A stretch of 64,000 nt of DNA from Pseudomonas caspiana (GTDB lineage Bacteria > Pseudomonadota > Gammaproteobacteria > Pseudomonadales > Pseudomonadaceae). Positions within the stretch are counted from its first letter, which is position 1. The number at the start of each line of letters is the position of its first letter. Positions 15,984-25,500 of this stretch are shown here, piece by piece. The position numbers and the translations under genes were made by a program. The stretch spans positions 1 through 64,000 of the forward strand of contig NZ_LOHF01000025.1 of the NCBI RefSeq assembly GCF_002158995.1. The letters run 5' to 3'. The notes beneath the pieces were generated by a model, which was not told the origin of the DNA, did no database searches, and was given only the letters and a program-made list of their open reading frames with translations.

Positions 15984-17956
15984 GCTCTCTGATCCTTGAT
16001 TCTGAACGTGACGATGCCGTTATTACTTGCGAGCCTTGCGGCGAAATCGGCTGAGTTTTTTGCGCCCAGACATTTAGCAAATTCGGCGGCAGCCAGGACT
16101 GGACCGCGCAGGACAGCATTTTTCGGGAAATTGAAGCCTTGGCTTTCGGCAGGCTCGATCAGTTCAACGCGGCGCATTTGGCCATCGAACAGACACAAAA
16201 GAAGGTCAGGCGTCAGGTTCTCCGCCCGAAGCAGTGGCAGCGATTCGGTACTGTCGGCTGACGAGAAGCCCCTGACCTCAATGCCAGGCCAGGCGGATAC
16301 CACACGGGAGCGAAGGATGAAGCCACTGATAACATCTGTCGAGGTTTCGGAGCCATCCTCGTCTTTGCTTTCGTCGATCAGCGAGCGTCGAATCGTGTAA
16401 ACCTCTTGCAGCGCATTCTCGATCAAGACAGTGCGCAAGCCTTTCTCACGAGCTGGGTCATCGCCCCCCAGACTTAAGGCCCCATCCAGCAGGGCTCGGA
16501 GCCAGTTGCGATCAACTCTGAAACAACGCAGTGACTCCGGCGGCACCATCGCCGGCTCCGGAATGAGGTAGCCGAGCGGTACGCCATAGAGCAGGAGCCA
16601 ATGGCTGAGCCAGTTCTGGACGATGATCTGATCCGCGCTGATGCCTTTTTCGGTATTCACATTGGTCGGAGTGCGCAGCCAGCAACTGAGTTGTTTTGCA
16701 TCAAACGTCACATCGTAGATATTCGCTGCTATCGAATATCGGGGCAGTACTGCATTGCTTGGCATCTCGCCGGACTCAATGCCCGGCATACGCTCAGGCG
16801 ATTCAGTCGGCTGTGTCTGAAAAGCGCTGAGATCGGAGTTCTGATACCACTGGATCTTGCAGCGATGCAGAGCGTTGCTGAACGCATTGTTCGCTAACCC
16901 CAGATGTCGGCCCAACTGCCAAGCCGCGGCGTATCCGGTGTCAAACATGCCAAGTTCAGGGTCGTAGCGCAGCAGGGCGTCAGCGCTATTGGTCGAGACG
17001 GCAACTTCAAGGGGATTGGCTCGTATTGGCAGTAGCGGCCCGCGATACCAAGAAACCGTGTTGATCCCATCGCGAAGTTGATGATCCAGCGCGCTGTACC
17101 CTTTGGCGTAGGACTCCTTGACCAGGCTTACATCTGGCGAGTCATCCGCTTGCGGTACGCTGACAGGCTGCGCCATTGGGCCGTGATCGACGTTCTTGAG
17201 CAGGCTGGCAAAATCGTGATCGTTATCCGCACAACCAAAACTCCAGGACAACAAGCTTGATAACTCGATTTCACCGTCTTGTGTTTCACCACCAGGCAAA
17301 AACTTGCCAAGGCCATTGAGCGCCACCAGGTGCACAACGTAACGGCGGCCGGCCTGACAGGGCCGGTTACCGACGACTACCGCATATTCGCTATCGGGCG
17401 AATCATCGCTGGCTGCCGCCTTATCGGCGACTGAAACCCGTCGCACATGTGCGAGCCAAGGCAAGTCATCGAGTGTCGGCGCCAGACGCTCGAACTGACT
17501 TTTTGAAAGGGTTATGATCTGTCCGGACGGTTTGATTTCGGCTTCGCCAGCTTTAGGTTTTACCGGGGTTTCAGGCATCGCGAGGCGTGTCAGAGGTGGC
17601 GGGTCCAGTTCGTCGAACACCAACAGTGCGAGCCACGGCGGGCTCTCAGGGCCGGGCCAGGCGTCGGCACTTAATTGCCAGGGCAGGGTTGCCTGATTCA
17701 ACAGCACATACGGAAGCGTTCCTTCAAAACGCCCCTGATGTCCGTCCGGTGGGTAACAGGCGTGGACCCCTTGCGGATCGATCTGGTGTCTGAGCGTCTC
17801 CACGACGATGGTTTGTGAACGTTCGAAAACTTCCAGTGGTTTGACCGATCCTCGCGTGTCCTTGACGGTTTGCCGAATTCTGATTGTGTGTTTGCCTGAC
17901 ACAAGCGTTGGCCGGATAGAGGGCAGGTAAACCGTTTTTTTCTTTGAATTGTCCAT
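15980..17956 (-). CDS. Large protein of unknown function (658 aa), middle gene of the giant-gene operon
   Basis: No named family is recognised. It starts MDNSKKKTVYLPSIRPTLVSG and contains the phrases DPQGVHACYPPDG, LPYVLLNQATLPW and PPWLALLVFDE in its first 130 residues. Later come VSWYRGPLLP (about residue 300), FDTGYAAAWQLGRHLGLA (about 337-354) and SRVVSAWPGIEVRG (about 548-561). It has no signal peptide and no transmembrane helix, and is rich in Trp and Pro, suggesting a structural or binding role in the cytosol or in an assembled particle. The start is the ATG at 17956 that overlaps the upstream stop as TAATG and has GGAGGATT before it; an ATG at 17977 lies inside the upstream gene and has no better site. 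The stop overlaps the next gene by ATGA. Confidence 0.82.
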   Translation of the reverse strand: MDNSKKKTVYLPSIRPTLVSGKHTIRIRQTVKDTRGSVKPLEVFERSQTIVVETLRHQIDPQGVHACYPPDGHQGRFEGTLPYVLLNQATLPWQLSADAWPGPESPPWLALLVFDELDPPPLTRLAMPETPVKPKAGEAEIKPSGQIITLSKSQFERLAPTLDDLPWLAHVRRVSVADKAAASDDSPDSEYAVVVGNRPCQAGRRYVVHLVALNGLGKFLPGGETQDGEIELSSLLSWSFGCADNDHDFASLLKNVDHGPMAQPVSVPQADDSPDVSLVKESYAKGYSALDHQLRDGINTVSWYRGPLLPIRANPLEVAVSTNSADALLRYDPELGMFDTGYAAAWQLGRHLGLANNAFSNALHRCKIQWYQNSDLSAFQTQPTESPERMPGIESGEMPSNAVLPRYSIAANIYDVTFDAKQLSCWLRTPTNVNTEKGISADQIIVQNWLSHWLLLYGVPLGYLIPEPAMVPPESLRCFRVDRNWLRALLDGALSLGGDDPAREKGLRTVLIENALQEVYTIRRSLIDESKDEDGSETSTDVISGFILRSRVVSAWPGIEVRGFSSADSTESLPLLRAENLTPDLLLCLFDGQMRRVELIEPAESQGFNFPKNAVLRGPVLAAAEFAKCLGAKNSADFAARLASNNGIVTFRIKDQRA

Positions 17957-20900
17957 TACTGAATCCTCCAGCGGCATATACGCGGTGCATCGACCAGTAG
18001 ACGTGATGGCGTGGTGACTGCGTTGTCCGCCAGGGTGGGCGTCTTGCGCACCGGGATGCTTGCTTGCACGATGGCGCCATCACGAGAGGCCCGCTTGGAC
18101 AGGTCATTGGCGACCTGCTGATCCACGACAGCAATGGCCCGAAGCAGCTCCATGCGTCGAGTTGCAACGTTCGGTGCATGGATCGAGTCATTCAACTGGC
18201 TCATGTCAGGGTTTGCAACGACAGGACGGTGCACGGGGCGTACCCAGAAGGCTTGCTTGTCATGCTCGCTGAGATCGCTCACAACAACAGGCGCATGCTC
18301 GGCCGCAGGCGTCTTTTCAAGCGTCAGCAGTGCACCCGTAAGCAAATCGGTCAGGATTTGGTCTTTGGGTAAGGTTCCGGGGGCAGGGCGCCCCGATGGA
18401 TTCCACAGGCCCATCGCGACCGAAGTGAGTGTCGGGCAAACCACCCAGTGGCCGGCATTCGCTGTCTGTACCGTGACAACGACTTCCAGATCCTGCGCGG
18501 CGATGTTCATCGGTCCGATGCCGAATTCATGACCTGGCCCGTGTGTCTGCCCGTCGACATCAAGGGTCCTGGTGGGAATGCACAACGTCAGATCAATCTC
18601 CAGCGTCCCAGGATCTACCAGCCAGTGGGCAGCAGCGCTTTGTTCGGCATTTGCATCCGGGCCGAGCGGCAGATTCGTGAGTGGATCGATTTTGCCCAAT
18701 AGCCCTGAACGCGCGGTGAGTGTTATGAGGCTGTCAGTGACGGTCGTCGTCCCTACCACCTCGGGCTTTTCATTTTTCCGTTCTCCAGCGTTGGCTAATG
18801 GCAGGAAGCTGCCGCGAAAATCGCTCCAGCTTACCTCGGGCAGGGCAAGAGCTTTAGATTCACCGATCAAAATGTCTTTGCTGAGTCCATAAAAACTGAC
18901 CCTTGCCAGCGCGCCAAAAGGAGGCCCCCAAATCTCCATGAACACCGCAAGGTCCAGAGCCAGTTTAAGCGTGATGGGCCAGACCTCGATTTCTGCCTCT
19001 ACATGTACGGCGATCTTGACGTTAGCGGCGTATGCGAAGGGCTGGAAGAAGATGATGAAATCCGCCTGCGCCTTGAACGTTGCTGTGCCCCAACTGGAGC
19101 GATAGTCGACTTGCAACAGTCCGCCGGCCATTACCGCTGAAGGCGTCAGTGCGAAGTATTGCTCCCCTTTGATCTGTACCTGATCGCAGACTTGCCAGTT
19201 GAGCGCCAGTCGCCCTACCCGAGGGTAATGGGCCGGAATTTTGAAGCCAGGGTGGTAGCCGCCCAGGGTCATTACGAAGTCGCCAGCGTACTGACTGGGC
19301 TGCATCCAGCAATACAAGGCGAAGCCGCCACTGATGACCGCATCCTTGCTTAGCAGGAAGGAGCCGGGCGCAAGCATCCCGTCGACCTTCAGCTCGCCCA
19401 CTGCGGGGTGGTACTGGGCCTGCATCAGGATTTCAGCATGCACCAGAGGTGCGAGGCTTAAACCAGCGGTTTTGGCAGGGGGGAAGTTGAGGTCAAGCTT
19501 GGCCATCACATTGACCTGGGTTTGCTCACCCTGCGACAACACCAACAGTCCCTTGCCCTCGAGAATCTTGAACGAGGTGAACCTGACCCCGACTGCCACC
19601 CAGTGATCGCCCCTGGACGGACTGCTGATTTTTTCAAACCGGTCGATGGCACTGTTATCGACGGTACCGTTTTCCAGGGCGGTAATCATTGGGTGATTGG
19701 CGACCTGCGCCAGACTCACGTTCTTCCAGTCTCGGTTGTAGCCAATACCGCCGGCCAGTCCGGTCACGAAAAACATGGGCGGACCGCCCAGGGGCGTGTC
19801 GAGTACGGTAAAAATGGCCACGTGGGTGGTTGCCAGTTCTTTGTCAGTTGCCGGTGTCTGGCAGTAGGAGCCGATTGCGCTGAGTGTGACTTGGCCGAAG
19901 CCGATCATCACAGTGCCCGCGTAGTCGTTCTCTTGCCTTTTCACCAGCCCGCCGGACACCCTCAAGGCGTCGGTCGTGCAACTGACTGTCATCCCTTTGA
20001 GGCCCCAGTCTGGTTTTATCGGCAAACCGATCCGGGTTTTCATCTCAAGACCCAGCAATCCCAGTTTGAGCGGGCCAAGGCGGGCGGAGGCATCAAGCAT
20101 GAAGCTGACGCTCGCGATATCAGTTGCTATCCCCAGACGCTCGAACGTGACGGGCCCCAGATTTCGCCCCAATGGCAGCCACCATCCCCGGTCGGCTCCC
20201 ACGGGTGGCGTAAACCCTGGGGCTGTGACGGGTTTTGATGGATTGGTGGGTATCTCCGGGTCTGTCACGGCGGTGGCAGGCGTTGTCGATACGACGGGCA
20301 CTTTCGCAGCTTTGTCCTCTGGTACAGGGGCCAGCGATTCTGACGGGGCAGGCTTTTCTTTCTCCACGGGGTAATCGATCACTTTTTTGTAATCTATCAG
20401 CGTCAGATTCGCCCGCACCGAAGCTTTGCCTCCCAGCTTTTTCGGGGCGGGAAACACTTGGTCGTCGAGTCCTTTGAACAAGGTACCGAGTTCGACGTCG
20501 TTGCAAGTGCTGGACAAGCGCAAGCTCAGGTCATCAATGGCGGCGACATCGACCTTCCCAGCCTCTTGAGTGATCGACCGAACTGCGTGAGTCGCTGCTT
20601 TCATCGGGCCCCCCACCAGAGGCAGCTTGAACAGATCCAGGGTAGGCACATCCAGTTGCAAGAAGTGTTGCCAAGCAGTCGTCGTACCGTGTTCGGCAAT
20701 CGGCTTGGCGGCGATCAACACCAGTGAGTATCGGGCGTCATTGATCTCGACCTCGCAACGAATCCCCAAACGAGTGCCGGCTTTTCCGAGGCGGATGTCG
20801 AGGTAAAGTGAGCTGACCGTGACCGTGCTCTGCCCCAGCGGTGATTGGAAGCCAATCTCGCTCGCCATGTCATTGAGCAAGGCTGCCAGGTCGATGCGGG

Positions 20901-22716
20901 TTTTGATATCACCGGTCAGGTGCCAGGTTCCCGCCTGGTAGACAAGATCGAGGTCGGCACTCGTTTGACCGGTTTTGATCGCGGCCTTACCGTTCAGCTC
21001 GAATGAATGACCGGGGTTTCGCGTGTAACTGACTTCAAGGCTTTTCAAATGGACGGCGGCACCGCCTATCTTCAGTACGGCATTTGACGTTGCTGAGAAC
21101 TTGAATTGGGTATCAGTGCCAATACTCAGGCTCATCTTAAAAGCGTTGATTTGCGCGTCGGCGAGTTCAGCGGGCAATTCGATTTTGAAGAGGTCGTTGG
21201 CCAGATCAGAAAGAAACAAGCTTGGAATTTCGACCATGAAATTCGCGGTCTTATCGAAGTGTGCCGACAGCAAGAACGTATATCGCCCGATAGCCAGTGT
21301 GGCCTGAAGCCGGCTGTACCAGTGCCCATCATCAATCTCGAGCGTCAGCTCGACATCTCCCACTTCAAAGGCACTGTCATTGATCTTGAATGCAAGAAAC
21401 CCCATCGTCAGGATTTCCAGCGAGAAAAACTTATCTTTCACACTGCCCTCGAGTTCCAGATGCGCAATGTGCAGCGTTTCCTGGTCTTGTCGAAGCGGGG
21501 AGAGCAATTGAGTGATCTTTTCGGGCAGATGCAGCGTGCAGCCAGGGGCCAACGCCATGTACGCATCACCCGAAGGCAAGGTAATTGAAAGGTCGAATAC
21601 GGCTTCATCATCGTTCGGGCCAATGATCCACTGGCTGGCCAAAACAACCTCCGTTCCCTTGGCCGTAAAGTCCGTGCGCAGTATGAGAGAGGGTTTCAGA
21701 TTGACCATTTCGTCGAACAGAACGAGATCGTCGTTGAAGCCCAGTTCAATTGTCGCCGAGGTGCTTTCTTTACCTTTCATTGGTAGGCGAGTGTGAAAAC
21801 TCCGCAAGTTAGGTATCCAGTTCTTAGCCCCTGTTGCCAGATCACTTAAATCAAGTTCGAAGTCCGGAATAAGGCTTGCTAGCCAACCTTTGCAGGAATG
21901 GTCGGGGCTCCCTGTCTCGATGAAGAGATCCAGCATTTTGCCGTTGCTTGAGATATCCAGCGTGACATTGGCTTTATTGCCCTCGACCTGCAACTCCCCA
22001 ATCAACGAAAACTGCAGCACCGGCAGGCTATTAGTCTCATTAAGACCACTGACTCGTACGCGCAAACCCGTCAAGCTGGGCTTCAATTTTCCACTGAGCA
22101 TCGGATACTCGAAAGTACTGATACTTCCTTCCAGCTCGATGAATATCCCATCTTCGTCAACGCCGACAGCGCCATTGACCCGCAGGTTGTCACGCAGCCC
22201 AAAGTGCTGGCGCACCTGCTGATCAAGTGAGTCCAGAAGCATCGCGTTCGCAGTGAAGTTGACCCCGGCCCGCATTAATCCGAGGTCAGTGGGCCAATCG
22301 GGTGCGATGTCTTGAGCCCACGATCGAATCAGCAGCCTATCGGCGTTGGATCCTGCGAACCAGCTTTGCGCCTCGAAATCCACAGAGGAATACCAGAGTT
22401 TGATATCCGTCAACCCAAGTGCTGAGGCCAGAACGCTTTCATCGCAGTCGATACTTGGATAGGCCGATTTGGGTGTCCATCCAGCAGGCGCCTTGCCAAA
22501 TTCAATTACCCAGTCAACCACGTCAGGGGCGGACGGGTCGCAGTTGAAGAGTCGAATGGAGGGGGCATCGAAGAGTGAAGTACTTGAGGCCAGATCTCTA
22601 ATAAGCTCGCAATTCTCATCCATAAGATTGTGAGCACGCAAAAAAGCATCATCAAGGCCACCGTTTTCAGTGGGGAAGTCAGGGAGATGTGCAGTGTCCA
22701 GAAATTTAAATTCCAT
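17956..22716 (-). CDS. Giant DUF6603-like protein (1586 aa)
   Basis: The C-terminal third resembles DUF6603, a family of unknown function found in bacteria and fungi. Matching phrases are FVTGLAGGIGYNRDW (about residue 985), a HYPRVGRLALNWQV segment, and AGGLLQVDYRSSWGTATFKAQADF leading to FFQPFAYAANVKIAVHVEAEIE and the closing EIWGPPFGALARVSFYG (about 1180-1270). The N-terminal half is a long series of beta-rich stretches (LELEGSVKDKFFSLEIL type). A Pro/Thr/Lys-rich hinge (about 779-845) separates the halves. There is no signal peptide. GGTGAG precedes the ATG at 22716. The gene is first in a coupled three-gene unit; the nuclease-like gene ends 59 nt upstream. Function unknown; a large beta-solenoid or scaffold is a guess. 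Confidence 0.8.
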   Translation of the reverse strand: MEFKFLDTAHLPDFPTENGGLDDAFLRAHNLMDENCELIRDLASSTSLFDAPSIRLFNCDPSAPDVVDWVIEFGKAPAGWTPKSAYPSIDCDESVLASALGLTDIKLWYSSVDFEAQSWFAGSNADRLLIRSWAQDIAPDWPTDLGLMRAGVNFTANAMLLDSLDQQVRQHFGLRDNLRVNGAVGVDEDGIFIELEGSISTFEYPMLSGKLKPSLTGLRVRVSGLNETNSLPVLQFSLIGELQVEGNKANVTLDISSNGKMLDLFIETGSPDHSCKGWLASLIPDFELDLSDLATGAKNWIPNLRSFHTRLPMKGKESTSATIELGFNDDLVLFDEMVNLKPSLILRTDFTAKGTEVVLASQWIIGPNDDEAVFDLSITLPSGDAYMALAPGCTLHLPEKITQLLSPLRQDQETLHIAHLELEGSVKDKFFSLEILTMGFLAFKINDSAFEVGDVELTLEIDDGHWYSRLQATLAIGRYTFLLSAHFDKTANFMVEIPSLFLSDLANDLFKIELPAELADAQINAFKMSLSIGTDTQFKFSATSNAVLKIGGAAVHLKSLEVSYTRNPGHSFELNGKAAIKTGQTSADLDLVYQAGTWHLTGDIKTRIDLAALLNDMASEIGFQSPLGQSTVTVSSLYLDIRLGKAGTRLGIRCEVEINDARYSLVLIAAKPIAEHGTTTAWQHFLQLDVPTLDLFKLPLVGGPMKAATHAVRSITQEAGKVDVAAIDDLSLRLSSTCNDVELGTLFKGLDDQVFPAPKKLGGKASVRANLTLIDYKKVIDYPVEKEKPAPSESLAPVPEDKAAKVPVVSTTPATAVTDPEIPTNPSKPVTAPGFTPPVGADRGWWLPLGRNLGPVTFERLGIATDIASVSFMLDASARLGPLKLGLLGLEMKTRIGLPIKPDWGLKGMTVSCTTDALRVSGGLVKRQENDYAGTVMIGFGQVTLSAIGSYCQTPATDKELATTHVAIFTVLDTPLGGPPMFFVTGLAGGIGYNRDWKNVSLAQVANHPMITALENGTVDNSAIDRFEKISSPSRGDHWVAVGVRFTSFKILEGKGLLVLSQGEQTQVNVMAKLDLNFPPAKTAGLSLAPLVHAEILMQAQYHPAVGELKVDGMLAPGSFLLSKDAVISGGFALYCWMQPSQYAGDFVMTLGGYHPGFKIPAHYPRVGRLALNWQVCDQVQIKGEQYFALTPSAVMAGGLLQVDYRSSWGTATFKAQADFIIFFQPFAYAANVKIAVHVEAEIEVWPITLKLALDLAVFMEIWGPPFGALARVSFYGLSKDILIGESKALALPEVSWSDFRGSFLPLANAGERKNEKPEVVGTTTVTDSLITLTARSGLLGKIDPLTNLPLGPDANAEQSAAAHWLVDPGTLEIDLTLCIPTRTLDVDGQTHGPGHEFGIGPMNIAAQDLEVVVTVQTANAGHWVVCPTLTSVAMGLWNPSGRPAPGTLPKDQILTDLLTGALLTLEKTPAAEHAPVVVSDLSEHDKQAFWVRPVHRPVVANPDMSQLNDSIHAPNVATRRMELLRAIAVVDQQVANDLSKRASRDGAIVQASIPVRKTPTLADNAVTTPSRLLVDAPRICRWRIQ

Positions 22717-22775
22717 TTTTGCTCACCAAGTAGCTATTGCTGTCGACTGAATAAATACCTTGAATTTGTTATTGG

Positions 22776-25379
22776 TTATACGTTGGCTAAGTTAAGCGTT
22801 TTCTGTGTTGATCTTTTTTTTGCTGTTGATATTTTGGTTGAATATTTTGTATGGGTTGTTTTTTTTATCTTTGCTATGGTCTTTTTCCCAATTTTTTGGT
22901 TTTCAGTCCCATCGGTCTTGGGAGGGCGATTACCTCCCGCATCCATGTCGGTTTCTTCAGGTACAAAGTCAGACTCTTCGATGTCTTCGTATTCGTTGAG
23001 TTCATTCAGATCTTCTTTGAGAGCAGTACTAATGAGCCAGCGTGTAAGTCGATATTCATTGACATCAAACTCGTCACGCATAGCATCGACCACGTAGTCG
23101 ATTTTTCGGACTCCGTTAACGAAAATGCGGTACCTGATAAAAGCAGCGGCAGGAGGGTGTAGATAGTATTTGCTGCTGATATCGTCAAACACGCTTCTTA
23201 GCGCATTTTTAAGTTTTACGTTGTTGTCTTCTTGTTGATGTGAGTAATAACCAACTAAATTTTTAGCTGTGAAATCTGTTTTTCCTCGACTTTGCAGCTC
23301 TCTCCAGATGGCGTAGATAAATTTCTCTCGATCGTTGTTTGTGTTCGGTAGAGGTTCACCGTACATTATTAATTTGTATAGGTTTTCGGGGGAGATTGAA
23401 TCGCCTTGCGTCGTTGTTCCATCATCTTTCTCTTCCTCCATAGGGCCGTTTTCAGCATTTTCTATTTCAACTGCAGGGGAGGGGGGCGCACCAGTGTTCA
23501 GCAGAGGATGTTCTTGGAGGTAGTTATAGAGTTCCCCTGCGGGGAACGACCTTACCCATAGTTCGTTTGGTACGAGGTAAGCAGTGATTTTCAACCCTAT
23601 CGAATTGTAGTATTTACTCGCACGGATAGCGCTTTCAATGGCGCACTGCTCGGTATTGGCATGATAGCTGCCGGCGACCAGGTTTTTGGCGCTGTTGTTT
23701 CCCAAGCTGTCTTTATGAGCAATGAGATGGCACCACTCTTGGTCGGCCCTTGGCCATTCGGGGAGATCTTTCGGCACCGTTCTGAGGCACTCAGTTTTAT
23801 ACGCCTTATAGAAGTGTTTCGCTTCTGGAATAGAATAGGCGTGTCTAATCATATCCGTAGCACTTAGTTCCTTCAGGTGACCCCTTTGTTCCTTCAGGTG
23901 ATCCCCTAGTTCGAAAAGGCTCTCACGGATGATTTTGCTGAGATTTACACTTTCTCGAGCCCTGTCCAGATATTCAAGGGCGACTTCACGTTTCTGGGTG
24001 TGTCTGTCTATTGGTTTTTGCCGGGCAATGTGAGCATGTGCTTTGTTTAAAAAAGCTCGCACGCCGATAGCGTCATCTTTGTAATTATGACTTGGAAAAG
24101 ATGGCAAGGGATTCTGCTTTGGTTTGTTTCTTCTATCTGCTGAAACGGCATTTTTTGCGTAATAAATGAGCGTGTAGAGTTCGTCGTTCTGCTTGCCAGT
24201 TTTGTAGCGTTTAATTCGCGTCGAGTCGGTCAGGAAATATGTAAGGTTTAGTTTTGTTTTGAGGCGGGTGAGAATGTCTGCTCGATCATTGGCCGCTCTA
24301 TTTGGAAAAGTGGTGTGGCCTATGTAAGTATCAAGATCGCGGATTGTTTCGTCATCGAGTAGACAGAAATTTTCTCTGCTTATTTTCAAGTCCTTCGGAA
24401 GATCATCGAAATTTCGCGAAAAAAATCGATAATCGACATCCTCTAAAGGATCAGCCCTGCCGATAAGATTAAAACCTCCACCTTTGTTCATAACGGCAGC
24501 GGGCATCAAGAAGTGCTCGACGGAGTTGTTTTTTAAACGTAAAACTTCTAAAAAAGTGGGACCATTGTCACTGGATATTATAGAGGGGCGGGAGGCATGT
24601 TTGATGGGGTCGTGATTTTGGCGAAATCTTGGCTCGTAAGTCAGAAAGTTATTAAGGAATAGTCTGAATGGCCTTGCGTCTTGTTCTTCGTTGTCCGATA
24701 TATTATTTACACTATAATCTGATTTCAGCTGAATTTTGTTGTCCTTGACAGCAAACAGTATCGGGCAATTTCCAATGTTTAGTTTAAGAACGTCATTTTT
24801 TTGGATGCCTCTAATGTTTTCACGATTAAAAATATCAAAAACCTTAAAGCCAGAGCCGTTAAGCCCCACTAGACCGTAGAATGGAATGTGTACAATGTCA
24901 TCAGCGTTAAATGAAGGCGGATTGTTTGCACTTATCTGATTGATAAGGTCATTGCGACAGGTTTCGATGCTGGCTTTATAATGATCGTCAATTTCTTTTG
25001 CTATTTTCGCAAAGATTGTCAGCAAATCGCCTTTGTTGCGCTTGGCGGGGAATGTTAATGTTACAGGTATATAGAAGTACGAAAAGTCACTGGTGCAGTA
25101 TGCTCTTGTCGTATTGTCGGGCTTTTTAGCGAGTATCCAGGTGCCGAGCGGGTCGCTGCAGTTGATTTTCAGTGATGTCAATTTTGAATTCAGGTCATGT
25201 GTATCCCCAGTGGCTTTTAGTCTGCAATTTTTGTACAGAGCTGATATGTCGCTTGTCCATAAAAAATCATGATCAAGGACCTTGTCTTCTTTCTCGCTTT
25301 CACAAAGTATAGGTTTGTCTACTTCCTTATCGAGCACGCGCCTCAGACAATCTATAATGGTTTTAGCCTCGTACTCCAT
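22776..25379 (-). CDS. Large protein with HNH/His-Me-finger-like nuclease signature (867 aa)
   Basis: Most of the 867-aa protein is unrecognised. Residues 549-583 read WCHLIAH-KDSLGNNSAKNLVAGSYHANTEQ and on to IESAI, which has the H-x-x-x-H, N and H/N spacing of His-Me-finger (HNH-like) endonucleases. The following strand (KITAYLVPNELWVR) is also in keeping with that fold. A long N-terminal region (1-530) lacks a signal peptide. An acidic linker (about 638-660) and a lysine/threonine-rich tail (KKTIAKIKKTTHTK...) suggest nucleic-acid contact. The base composition is clearly more AT-rich than the neighbours, and rare-codon use suggests transfer. The ATG at 25379 has AGGAGGT. It lies 59 nt ahead of the DUF6603-like gene, so is likely co-transcribed. 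Nuclease activity is an inference. Confidence 0.75.
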   Translation of the reverse strand: MEYEAKTIIDCLRRVLDKEVDKPILCESEKEDKVLDHDFLWTSDISALYKNCRLKATGDTHDLNSKLTSLKINCSDPLGTWILAKKPDNTTRAYCTSDFSYFYIPVTLTFPAKRNKGDLLTIFAKIAKEIDDHYKASIETCRNDLINQISANNPPSFNADDIVHIPFYGLVGLNGSGFKVFDIFNRENIRGIQKNDVLKLNIGNCPILFAVKDNKIQLKSDYSVNNISDNEEQDARPFRLFLNNFLTYEPRFRQNHDPIKHASRPSIISSDNGPTFLEVLRLKNNSVEHFLMPAAVMNKGGGFNLIGRADPLEDVDYRFFSRNFDDLPKDLKISRENFCLLDDETIRDLDTYIGHTTFPNRAANDRADILTRLKTKLNLTYFLTDSTRIKRYKTGKQNDELYTLIYYAKNAVSADRRNKPKQNPLPSFPSHNYKDDAIGVRAFLNKAHAHIARQKPIDRHTQKREVALEYLDRARESVNLSKIIRESLFELGDHLKEQRGHLKELSATDMIRHAYSIPEAKHFYKAYKTECLRTVPKDLPEWPRADQEWCHLIAHKDSLGNNSAKNLVAGSYHANTEQCAIESAIRASKYYNSIGLKITAYLVPNELWVRSFPAGELYNYLQEHPLLNTGAPPSPAVEIENAENGPMEEEKDDGTTTQGDSISPENLYKLIMYGEPLPNTNNDREKFIYAIWRELQSRGKTDFTAKNLVGYYSHQQEDNNVKLKNALRSVFDDISSKYYLHPPAAAFIRYRIFVNGVRKIDYVVDAMRDEFDVNEYRLTRWLISTALKEDLNELNEYEDIEESDFVPEETDMDAGGNRPPKTDGTENQKIGKKTIAKIKKTTHTKYSTKISTAKKRSTQKTLNLANV

Positions 25380-25500
25380 GGCACCTCCTGGTTATCTTTA
25401 TTTAGTAATCGCCACACTCTATTTTCTGCGTTCCTGTCTGCGATTCTCTGGCTAAATCTTTCACTCCTGGTCAAATCTTTTAAGCAGCGAATCGTCATCT

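Noticed and set aside
17957..17977. Upstream ATG 17977 as start of the 658-aa protein
   Set aside because: ATG 17956 has GGAGGATT at proper distance and the TAATG overlap typical of coupled genes.
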